Part shown: positions 1 through 12,200 of the stretch, in pieces | Numbering within the stretch: position 1 is the first letter of the stretch | How the letters are laid out: each line of letters opens with the position of its first letter | Source: Antedon mediterranea | Taxonomy: Eukaryota; Echinodermata; Crinoidea; Comatulida; Antedonidae | Direction: 5' to 3' | Assembly: GCF_964355755.1 (NCBI RefSeq) | Contig: NC_092671.1 | Location: 39,699,304 to 39,759,303, forward strand | Length of the DNA stretch: 60,000 bases | Notes under the pieces: model-generated | What the model saw: the letters and a program-made list of their open reading frames with translations, nothing else | Told to the model about the DNA's origin: nothing | Database searches by the model: none | Program-made: the position numbers and the translations under genes

Positions 1-60
1 TGTTAATTTGCATATCATTTATACTAAAGCCTGTTAATTTGCATAATTATTTACACACAC

Positions 61-277
61 CTGGCTTCTTTTCACTGTCACTTGAATAACCTTCACCAAG
101 TGCCTTTTCCTCTTCCTTTTTACTTTCATCCAGCATGGCGACAATTTGTTCAGAAAATGCCACGATGTTGAGGATGGCTTCAGCGTGTGCTGTCAACGTC
201 AGGCCAGCTACGTCCACTTGGATGTTCTGTTCTGTCGATTCATACAATGTGTGGAAATCTGGATTATCTTTCTCAAT
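61..277 (-). CDS. VPS13: VPS13 exon 25, last exon inside the window
   Basis: It encodes [20 protein letters not shown] and a further 52 residues, ending in an acidic, Lys-rich segment ([20 protein letters not shown]). The [17 protein letters not shown] block corresponds to the human VPS13A block THLHTEALLNTINYLHNIL. The donor taken here is CAG|GTGTGTGTAA; an alternative donor (GAAG|GTTATT) at 91/90 would drop 30 nt in frame, removing ten residues. The gene continues left of position 1. Confidence 0.85.
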
Positions 278-3200
278 CTACAAACAAATACAACATTTGA
301 TAATCAACATAAAATTGTATTTCTTTGATAATTTATTTGTGATATCTTGTTCAGTAATAATAATAATACTCATATGGTAGTCTTATATAGCACCTAACAT
401 AATTTTTCTAAGCGCTTTACACACAAAAATGATCCATAAAATATCCCAAGATATAAAAAAAAGAAGAAGAAAAGCAGCAGCAGCAGAGGAACCATTTACA
501 CCAATCCATTCTCCAGCACTTTGAAGCTCTCAAATGATTGATTCCTGTTTTCTGTTTGAAATTAAAATGTCATGTCAAATGTGTTTGTGTTCCTTTCATT
601 GTCTTGTCCTGTATTCAAATGTGTTTGTGTTCCTTTCATTGTCTTGTCCTGTATTCAAATGTGTTTGTGTTCCTTTCATTGTCTTGTCCTGTATTCAAAT
701 GTGTTTGTGTTCCTTTCATTGTCTTGTCCTGTATTCAAATGTGTTTGTGTTCCTTTCATTGTCTTGTCCTGTATTCAAATGTGTTTGTGTTCCTTTCATT
801 GTCTTGTCCTGTATTCAAATGTGTTTGTGTTCCTTTCATTGTCTTGTCCGGTATTCAAATGTGTTTGTGTTCCTTTCATTGTCTTGTCCTGTATTCAAAT
901 GTGTTTGTGTTCCTTTCATTGTCTTGTCCTGTATTCAAATGTGTTTGTGTTCCTTTCATTGTCTTGTCCGGTATTCAAATGTGTTTGTGTTCCTTTCATT
1001 GTCTTGTCCTGTATTCAAATGTGTTTGTGTTCCTTTCATTGTCTTGTCCTGTATTCAAATGTGTTTGTGTTCCTTTCATTGTCTTGTCCTGTATTCAAAT
1101 GTGTTTGTGTTCCTTTCATTGTCTTGTCCTGTATTCAAATGTGTTTGTGTTCCTTTCATTGTCTTGTCCTGTATTCAAATGTGTTTGTGTTCCTTTCATT
1201 GTCTTGTCCTGTATTCAAATGTGTTTGTGTTCCTTTCATTGTCTTGTCCTGTATTCAAATGTGTTTGTGTTCCTTTCATTGTCTTGTCCTGTATTCAAAT
1301 GTGTTTGTGTTCCTTTCATTGTCTTGTCCTGTATTCAAATGTGTTTGTGTTCCTTTCATTGTCTTGTCCTGTATTCAAATGTGTTTGTGTTCCTTTCATT
1401 GTCTTGTCCGGTATTCAAATGTGTTTGTGTTCCTTTCATTGTCTTGTCCTGTATTCAAATGTGTTTGTGTTCCTTTCATTGTCTTGTCCTGTATTCAAAT
1501 GTGTTTGTGTTCCTTTCATTGTCTTGTCCTGTATTCAAATGTGTTTGTGTTCCTTTCATTGTCTTGTCCTGTATTCAAATGTGTTTGTGTTCCTTTCATT
1601 GTCTTGTCCTGTATTCAAATGTGTTTGTGTTCCTTTCATTGTCTTGTCCTGTATTCAAATGTGTTTGTGTTCCTTTCATTGTCTTGTCCTGTATTCAAAT
1701 GTGTTTGTGTTCCTTTCATTGTCTTGTCCTGTATTCAAATGTGTTTGTGTTCCTTTCATTGTCTTGTCCTGTATTCAAATGTGTTTGTGTTCCTTTCATT
1801 GTCTTGTCCTGTATTCAAATGTGTTTGTGTTCCTTTCATTGTCTTGTCCTGTATTCAAATGTGTTTGTGTTCCTTTCATTGTCTTGTCCTGTATTCAAAT
1901 GTGTTTGTGTTCCTTTCATTGTCTTGTCCGGTATTCAAATGTGTTTGTGTTTTTTTCATTGTCTTGTCCTGTATTCAAATGTGTTTGTGTTCCTTTCATT
2001 GTCTTGTCCTGTATTCAAATGTGTTTGTGTTCCTTTCATTGTCTTGTCCTGTATTCAAATGTGTTTGTGTTCCTTTCATTGTCTTGTCCTGTATTCAAAT
2101 GTGTTTGTGTTCCTTTCATTGTCTTGTCCGGTATTCAAATGTGTTTGTGTTCCTTTCATTGTCTTGTCCTGTATTCAAATGTGTTTGTGTTCCTTTCATT
2201 GTCTTGTCCTGTATTCAAATGTGTTTGTGTTCCTTTCATTGTCTTGTCCTGTATTCAAATGTGTTTGTGTTCCTTTCATTGTCTTGTCCTGTATTCAAAT
2301 GTGTTTGTGTTCCTTTCATTGTCTTGTCCTGTATTCAAATGTGTTTGTGTTCCTTTCATTGTCTTGTCCTGTATTCAAATGTGTTTGTGTTCCTTTCATT
2401 GTCTTGTCCTGTATTCAAATGTGTTTGTGTTCCTTTCATTGTCTTGTCCTGTATTCAAATGTGTTTGTGTTCCTTTCATTGTCTTGTCCTGTATTCAAAT
2501 GTGTTTGTGTTCCTTTCATTGTCTTGTCCTGTATTCAAATGTGTTTGTGTTCCTTTCATTGTCTTGTCCTGTATTCAAATGTGTTTGTGTTCCTTTCATT
2601 GTCTTGTCCTGTATTCAAATGTGTTTGTGTTCCTTTCATTGTCTTGTCCTGTATTCAAATGTGTTTGTGTTCCTTTCATTGTCTTGTCCGGTATTCAAAT
2701 GTGTTTGTGTTCCTTTCATTGTCTTGTCCTGTATTCAAATGTGTTTGTGTTCCTTTCATTGTCTTGTCCTGTATTCAAATGTGTTTGTGTTCCTTTCATT
2801 GTCTTGTCCGGTATTCAAATGTGTTTGTGTTCCTTTCATTGTCTTGTCCTGTATTCAAATGTGTTTGTGTTCCTTTCATTGTCTTGTCCTGTATTCAAAT
2901 GTGTTTGTGTTCCTTTCATTGTCTTGTCCTGTATTCAAATGTGTTTGTGTTCCTTTCATTGTCTTGTCCTGTATTCAAATGTGTTTGTGTTCCTTTCATT
3001 GTCTTGTCCTGTATTCAAATGTGTTTGTGTTCCTTTCATTGTCTTGTCCTGTATTCAAATGTGTTTGTGTTCCTTTCATTGTCTTGTCCTGTATTCAAAT
3101 GTGTTTGTGTTCCTTTCATTGTCTTGTCCTGTATTCAAATGTGTTTGTGTTCCTTTCATTGTCTTGTCCTGTATTCAAATGTGTTTGTGTTCCTTTCATT

Positions 3201-6200
3201 GTCTTGTCCTGTATTCAAATGTGTTTGTGTTCCTTTCATTGTCTTGTCCGGTATTCAAATGTGTTTGTGTTCCTTTCATTGTCTTGTCCTGTATTCAAAT
3301 GTGTTTGTGTTCCTTTCATTGTCTTGTCCTGTATTCAAATGTGTTTGTGTTCCTTTCATTGTCTTGTCCTGTATTCAAATGTGTTTGTGTTCCTTTCATT
3401 GTCTTGTCCTGTATTCAAATGTGTTTGTGTTCCTTTCATTGTCTTGTCCTGTATTCAAATGTGTTTGTGTTCCTTTCATTGTCTTGTCCTGTATTCAAAT
3501 GTGTTTGTGTTCCTTTCATTGTCTTGTCCTGTATTCAAATGTGTTTGTGTTCCTTTCATTGTCTTGTCCTGTATTCAAATGTGTTTGTGTTCCTTTCATT
3601 GTCTTGTCCTGTATTCAAATGTGTTTGTGTTCCTTTCATTGTCTTGTCCTGTATTCAAATGTGTTTGTGTTCCTTTCATTGTCTTGTCCTGTATTCAAAT
3701 GTGTTTGTGTTCCTTTCATTGTCTTGTCCTGTATTCAAATGTGTTTGTGTTCCTTTCATTGTCTTGTCCGGTATTCAAATGTGTTTGTGTTTTTTTCATT
3801 GTCTTGTCCTGTATTCAAATGTGTTTGTGTTCCTTTCATTGTCTTGTCCTGTATTCAAATGTGTTTGTGTTCCTTTCATTGTCTTGTCCTGTATTCAAAT
3901 GTGTTTGTGTTCCTTTCATTGTCTTGTCCTGTATTCAAATGTGTTTGTGTTCCTTTCATTGTCTTGTCCGGTATTCAAATGTGTTTGTGTTCCTTTCATT
4001 GTCTTGTCCTGTATTCAAATGTGTTTGTGTTCCTTTCATTGTCTTGTCCTGTATTCAAATGTGTTTGTGTTCCTTTCATTGTCTTGTCCTGTATTCAAAT
4101 GTGTTTGTGTTCCTTTCATTGTCTTGTCCTGTATTCAAATGTGTTTGTGTTCCTTTCATTGTCTTGTCCTGTATTCAAATGTGTTTGTGTTCCTTTCATT
4201 GTCTTGTCCTGTATTCAAATGTGTTTGTGTTCCTTTCATTGTCTTGTCCTGTATTCAAATGTGTTTGTGTTCCTTTCATTGTCTTGTCCTGTATTCAAAT
4301 GTGTTTGTGTTCCTTTCATTGTCTTGTCCTGTATTCAAATGTGATCTACACACGGACATGCATATAATTAGAACATACCTTTTGATAATTTAAGTGCATT
4401 AACCTTTCTCCAGTTGTATCTTGTAATGGCGTCTTCACAAGGAATAGATCATTGCCATCTAAAGCTGAAAGGACACAAGTTGAACTATTGAGTTCTGATT
4501 GGATTAAGTATGACATATACTGTATTAAACTGGATGGTTATTAAATAAAAGACATGGAACACTCTGACTGCCTCTCATGGTTATACAATGATATACAAAT
4601 AATGAATGTTTATGAGTGTAATGGTACAAATAATGGCACGAGGTGAATGATGAAAGGTTATATTTCAACGAGGCGATGAGCCGAGTTGAAATATAACCTT
4701 TCATCATTCACCAAGTGCCATTATTTGTACCATTACACGAATACAAAACATTCATTATTTGTTTTATATAACATCTAAATAAATTCTAGTTATTTGAATA
4801 AAAATAAAAGGTAGCCCTAGCCAAAGTTTACTACATTTCATTCACACACATTGATTAAAAACAGTAACATTTCGTTTTAAATAATTTTATATTAAATGTT
4901 ATATTTATATGGATTTCGTAAACACACCTACTTTTGTGTTAATTATGTCAACAAACGACCAAACAATCCTAGGCCTAGCAAGGCTAAAACGCCTAGGCTA
5001 GGCCTAGCCTAATACTAGCATGGCCTAAGGCTAGACCTAGTAGCCTAGTACTAGCTTGGCTGAAAGGCAAAACTTCGACAGACAATTGGAACTTATCTAA
5101 GCTAATTATGGTTTTTCCAACAATTCCACGTCCTGTAGGGATGTCCCCATTAATTAATCAAAATCCTAAAAACGATCTAAAGCTAATTTAAATGCCTTTT
5201 TGAATGAAATTAGTACATAATGTCCAAATCGTACACAAATATCTGCTGCTGTTGCATATCTCGCGGTGGTGTTTACAAATGAAACTCAGACCAGACGACA
5301 GGTGGCGCTGTTGTATTTCACAGTACATAGCCATATAATAGGATAATTTGTGTACTAGATTTTTTTTCATCCGCGAGACGTTTTTTTTTTCGTACACAAA
5401 AATGTTTCAAAAAGTACTATTTAACGATCGTTGAATAGTGCGTACTATTGCACGCCATGTGACCCACATTCGTCCAATCAAATGACAGGAATTTATTTAG
5501 GTGTTATATAATAATGTATATGTAATGTTATGTGTGCACAGCCCTTATTATTTCCAGTAAACAACAAATATCACACAACCCAGAGGTCATATTTGAGATA
5601 TTTCTAATACATGCTTCTGGTGGGCAGTTCAACAGAAAGTTATCCACTTGTTATAATAACTTAATTTATAAAACCAAAAAGCAGCATCCGATACAAATTT
5701 GCCACTTACAGTATGTTTAACAGAAACACACAAAAAACAAAATAACACAATCTCAGAAACACAAAAGAAACAAAATAACACAATCTCAGAAACACAAAAG
5801 AAAGATTGAACTGCTATAGTTATTATTGATTTTTTAATAGTAACAATATGCATACACCAACCTTTCATCTGCATATGCTGGACAGACACACTTCCCAGCC
5901 TAGCATCCAATGTCACCTGCCATGGCCTTAACTGTACCTTAGCACCAAGGCTGATGATGTTAACAGCAAGTAGTGGTACATCAACTGTTCCATTATTTTG
6001 ACACATATTTAACGTGATCTAATAAGAAGCAAGTTTGTTTGTTGGTAAAGTTTATAAACTAAAGAAAGGTGAAGAGACCAAGAGGATGACCCAAAACCAC
6101 TTGGATAAAAATGATAGAAAATGATATGAAAAGAAAAATAAATAATTCTATTCACGCTTTGGTCAATAATCACTCTGATTGGATAAGTCTGTTAAGTGTG

Positions 6201-9200
6201 CTATGTCGCCAGAGACGTTTAGCGTTTGTGATGATGATGAGATTGAATATTTTTGCAGTACAGAACCCACGAAACCCACACACTCCCCACTGGTTAAAAT
6301 ACATCCACTACATAAAAAGAAAAAATCTCACCCTTTTAACTTCAAAATCTAACTCAAGATTGCTCCTTGGTTGATAACCTAGACTTTGTTCTCTTTTAAG
6401 TTTTTGTTTTTGTCCAACAACCTCCTCATCTCCCTCTTCTGCCGACAGGAACTCGTCTTCATCATCATCTGCATCTTCAACTACCGTTGGTTTAGTGATG
6501 TTAAACTTCTTTGAATCGAACATGACCACATCTCTAGTGGTAGTTAACTTCTCCACCTAAAATATAGAAAACAATTAAGCACGGGTCTAAATAATTAAAC
6601 AATAATATCAATGTTATGCTTAACACCAATGTGCAGTGACAATGCTTTTGACAGTCTTATGGCCTTTGAAAAAAAATTATTGAATACAATAGCGCCCATT
6701 TGAGAAGACCTTCATTTCAAATCATAGGTGCTGCTGCGTAGTTCAAAATATGTCCAATCCCCTATACTAAATCGGTGCACTTTTTCCTCTTTTACAAATA
6801 CAAACACGTTTATTCACTAAATCACATTAAAAATAATTATCACTATGGTGATTGAAGGAATTACATCAACATTTTTAAAATTAATATAAAATGTTTTCTT
6901 TCAAGTGTCACAGAATTCACTATACCACACCATGCAACCCAAGAATGACTGCATATAATATAATATAAACCATAACATCTCAGCAGAATACAGCATTTAA
7001 AAAAGAACAAAGTAAACAAGAGTAATATTAAGAATTAAATCTTTGAAATGAAAATGATGTTAGATTCTTATTATTGATGAATATATAAAGTAAAAATTAA
7101 AACTATATAATAGTATTTAAAAGTTAGAGTAAAATAGTATTTGAACGTTTAAGTAAAATAGTATTTGAACGTTAAAGTAAAATAGCATTTGAACGTTAGA
7201 GTAAAATAGTATTTGAACGTTTAAGTAAAATAGTATTTGAACGTTAGAGTAAAATAGTATTTGAACGTTTAAGTAAAATAGTATTTGAACGTTAAAGTAA
7301 AATAGTATTTGAACGTTAAAGTAAAATAGTATTTGAACGTTAGAGTAAAATAGTATTTGAACGTTTAAGTAAAATAGTATTTGAACGTTAGAGTAAAATA
7401 GTATTTGAACGTTTAAGTAAAATAGTATTTGAACGTTAAAGTAAAATAGTATTTGAACGTTAAAGTAAAATAGTATTTGAACGTTAAAGTAAAATTAAAT
7501 AATAACAATACAACAAATTAAATGTTGGATACTTTAAAATATATATTAACTATTGATACTGAAATAAAACATTAACTAGTGAAGTAACAGAAATAGAAAT
7601 AATATATTTTATAGTGAAATTAGATTTGTTTATTATATTAATTATGAATTATATTTCTATGAAATCATTAGATTATATATTTCATTTATATGTATTTCCT
7701 TTTTGTTTCTTTGAAACTTTCTTTCAAAAACACAAAAACCAAACTTGTTAATAATTATATATTAATTATTAATTTTTATATAATAATTATTTGTAAAGCA
7801 TGCTATATAAAGGCATTGTACAACAGGCATGCTATACCTAGAAAATTACACTATTTATAGATAAATACATAATCCCAAACATTCATGCTTCAAATAGAAG
7901 AGTATAACGATTAGTGTTAAATAGTGAACTCAAAATATTGAGTGTGATATTCTTACCAACCCATCACTCTTCTCAGATAAATTGTGCTGCAATAGTGAAT
8001 ATAAACACCTTCATTAGTCACCAATCAGAGCATTTATACAATCACCCAAAGTTGTGTGAAATCTAACAGTGAGATTACTTGAACACATTGGCCAAACCGC
8101 TTTCTCAAAAATAAATACCAAAATGCAAGTGCATAGAATACGTGGCGTAACGGCTATGAGTGCTCACTGGCTAAACCCAGGGGCTCAGAGCTCAATAGGC
8201 CCCAGAGCATGAGAAGTCCAATGCTGCACTACTGAGCGTTGGAGGGCCTATTAGGAGTGCTAAACCAGGGGCCTTTGTCCTCTGCGTTACGCAACTTAAA
8301 AATATTGTACGCATGATCAACTGTGCAATTAGAGTGACCACTTAAAACCCAAACAATTTCCTTGCTTTGGTTATGGCTTGGGAAAGAATAATAACTTATT
8401 TTAACCTTAACCTCTGTCTACACTATCAAAATAGTTTGACAAAAAAAGTGTGATGTGCCCAAATATGGAAGTAATGTCATAATCATGTCCATATATGGGC
8501 ACATCACATTTTTTTGTCACATAACGTTTGATATTGTAATCAGAGCTTTAAACATAAAATCAGTTTGTCTAAGACCTCTAGGATCATCATGTGGAAAGAC
8601 CCTATAAAAGCAATCAAATCACTTTAACTATGAGTGCTAGTGTTGGTTGTTTCATATCATGTCTGAGGTACAAACGCTTGGAGATACCCAACATTGAAAC
8701 CAAACACTAATTTTAAATACAGTAGTGTTGTTACACAATACATAGAGTTTTTGAAACATATTGCAGCTTCAAATAAACCTATATAAAGCACTGCATAGAT
8801 AAATAATATTACAGTACGTAGCAGCAAAAGAAATGGTGCACACGATAAGCTTCACACAACCTTAAACAGAGGTAAGTAAAGTTTAACTTTAATTGTTAAA
8901 TTAAAAGCAAGCAAGCACTTAATAACATTTCTATATTATGTCATGTTATGTTCAAGAGCATGATTTCAAGTTGTGTTTGTTAACGGAAGTAGACTAATAG
9001 TATGGAAAGATCAAATGTACTAATGAATAGGATACTTGGTTCATTAGTTGTTTCTACTGTTAATACAGCAATCGTATAAAGATAGAAAGTGTTGTCAATA
9101 CATCAAACTGATGAACTCACAGCTGGATAAGTGTTAAAATAAACTTTTAGATGGAGCAAAAGAAATTTAACTGATGGAACTTGGTATATGACAAACAAAA

Positions 9201-12200
9201 CCACAGTAGGGAGAAGATGGAGAAGAGGTCTCAAAGAAAATTAATGTTGAATCTGAGATTTATAAAAAGGTATAAAGGTATTTCATGGGCACTTCAGTAC
9301 TACATTCCAGTATTACATTCCAGTAGTATGTGTTTGCTATGGTTTTATATTTTAAAATGAACAAGAAATATATGTTTACAAGAAAAAAAACTATAGAAGT
9401 ACATCGCTGACTGCTTATATTGAACATAGACTATTAAATATAACATTGAATGGAAGTTTTAATGAATGGAGGTCACACAGGGTTAAAGGTTAAGCTACCA
9501 TGCACTGTGTTAGCAAGATAATCTGTTAAAAGCTCATTCACAAAACATTTAACTAACATCTCCACCGCATGGTGTGAAATATCCATCTTGTTCCGAGTCA
9601 TAGTCATCATCATCCAACAGGTTCATTATATAATTGAGGCCTTTCTCAGGCAGTATAGGCATTGGAATGGCAGTAGCGGATGGCCTGAATGCAGCCTGTA
9701 TGAAAAAGTGTGTGGTTCGATCAATATGAAGTGCCTCAATGTGTGCATGATAAATAGAATTGATTTAGAAACATGCTTAAAAATGATTATTTCTTGTTTT
9801 CATAAAATGTCTAAACATGTCATACTTTCTGCTATCACAAAGACCTTAAAATGTGTTTAATAGTTGGTTGATTGATAAGTAGATCAGCAGAAAGATCCGT
9901 TTATTTGACACTATAGTAATTTTATGAATTGCAGACTTATTTTCATATTTCTCCATGGCTCAGCAGTGCAAAATGACATCAACTAAATTAAAGGCATGTT
10001 TATACTTTGTAGATGACATAAACACATCATGACACAAAGGAATTTAAACAACAATAAGGTATTGACATAAACAATGAAAATAGGTTATAAATAGATAAGA
10101 CGACAGTTTTTATACTTAAATCATGGTATACCTCCATTCTTTAAATTTACCATACAGATAATAATATTATAACCACAGATAGGAAGACAAAAGAATGTTA
10201 TGATACATTAAATGGTAGCAAGTAACATTCACACGTTAATAATGGGAGACGAGATATCTACAGTAGTTGCAGCAGAAATGCAGGTTTACAGCTTTATTTT
10301 CTCTTCAGACTTTGTACAAGCTTTCAGGCTTATTTTCACACTTTGAATAAATATTAGCTGAATTAGTTTTTAAGACCTTATTATAATATAAATTAAAATA
10401 TGTACAGGTAATTAAAAAGGATTGCAAATTATTTGTATTCATATCACAGTATTTTGCAGAACTATCAAAAACTATTTAATCAGAACTTGTACAGAATACA
10501 TTGGTATAAATCCAGTATATATTCTACAATAAAACCAGATGAAATTTTCATATATTTAGTTAGCTACGTGGTAACAGATAATTATTTGTACACATGATTA
10601 CCTTCATTAAAATGTATTCAATCTATAAAATATTATCATATTTCTTCATATCCGTGGCTTACCTTTGACATAGATTCTTTGTCAGGAGCTTTGGTTTCTG
10701 GGAGTGGTATGCTGGTTGCTAGGGATATCAGATCTTTCAGTTTTTTGTCAGAAAAATCAATATCTAATGAAGGCAGTTCCCCTAGTATTCGAACTCTGGA
10801 AAACAAACAGATATTGACAATTTCAAATATTTTCAATGTCACAACACCCCACACAGCCCATACTTGTCCAACTCTTGTGATATTTACTTGTTTTTGCAGG
10901 TCTATACAATAAACAAGACTAAAGCTCTGTCTACACTATCAAACTAATTTACAAAAAAAGTGTGATGTGCCCAAGTATGGTAGTGATGTGGCCAAATATG
11001 GTAGTGCTGTGACATCATCATGTCGATATATGGGTAACATCACAGTTTGATAGTGCGGACAGAGCTTATATGTACATTACTTACTTAGGCATCCTATTAT
11101 CATCCACTAGGCATTTATGTAATGCTATGCCAACATTCAATGGTTGTAAGAGATGCAGTGGTGAATGGGTCTTCTTACGAGCTGCTTCCCAATCTTCACC
11201 TGACAATTGATTCAATATTTATAGATATTTTTTGTTATAAAATGGATTAAATACACCTATATGATTATTTATTAAATGATTAAATGTATGTTAAAAATAG
11301 AGCATAAACATTTAAACTTTTGTACAAACATGAACACTTCCTAGAAGATATGTATTTGTTTACTACTCTTGAAATATTTATTTATATATACTTCTTAAAT
11401 TTTTTTTCTAGTGGAACTAACCTTAAAGTTCTCTGGCTTATTTAAGTTTCTCCAGCATAAGTGCATTCTATTTTGTTTTAAACTCTAATTTTTGTTATAT
11501 TATTACATAATGATGTATCATATGATGAAAAAAAATTGGATATATTATTGTAGAAAGCAATACACAATGGATACCTTCATTGGCTAATATGATTTGAACA
11601 CTCTTTAAATCCATATTGAATCTATCATATGACTTTTTCATTAACTCCTCCAAACTTTCATTCTGTAATATAAATGAAATATGCAATATGTTAACTTTAT
11701 CATTGAAATTTATACTCATACCCAATAATAGAGCATTTAGAATTGCTATTCTCTAAAGCTCTCTCTACACTATCAAAAAGTTTGATATGCCCAAATATGG
11801 TAAGTGATATGACATAATCATGTGCATATATGGGCACACCACATTTCTTGTTACATAAAGTTTGATAGTGTAGACAGAGCTGATGTTCTGTTTTGGTATC
11901 CAAGTCTACACAAACATTTGTATACCACCAAATAGTGCCTTACTTTAGCAATATTAATTTTGAACCATATTAAATATAATTCCCATCAGTTTACATTATG
12001 TAATCATACCAATCAACAAAATTACAAAATATAACTTAATTTTAATCACCTCTGTCCTTCGAGCATCATATTTTTCCTCATGTTCAGTGGTCATCCTAAA
12101 GTGACCCAGGTCAGCAACAAGTACTTTTCCTTTTCTAAATTTTGAAGGAATGCAATTCACCACGTTATTAAACTTTATTGAGCCAAAAGAATTACCAAAA

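Noticed and set aside
575-4342. CRISPR-like array of regularly spaced repeats
   Set aside because: Units are directly adjacent with no unique spacers, and the genome is clearly eukaryotic.
534-4393. Three overlapping plus-strand open frames of about 1,270 codons
   Set aside because: They are translations of the 40-bp minisatellite. The unit has no stop in any plus frame and 40 is not a multiple of 3, so all frames stay open and encode the same 40-residue cycle. The array is intronic to VPS13 on the other strand.
9558-9560. Exon 21 as the true C-terminus of a short VPS13 (GDVS stop)
   Set aside because: Possible as a minor isoform, but an in-frame GTTAGT donor and intact downstream conserved exons make a full-length protein far more likely.
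9588-9860. Plus-strand open frame of 90 codons
   Set aside because: It overlaps VPS13 exon 21, whose minus-strand reading has matching phases, an FFAT-like motif and splice sites.
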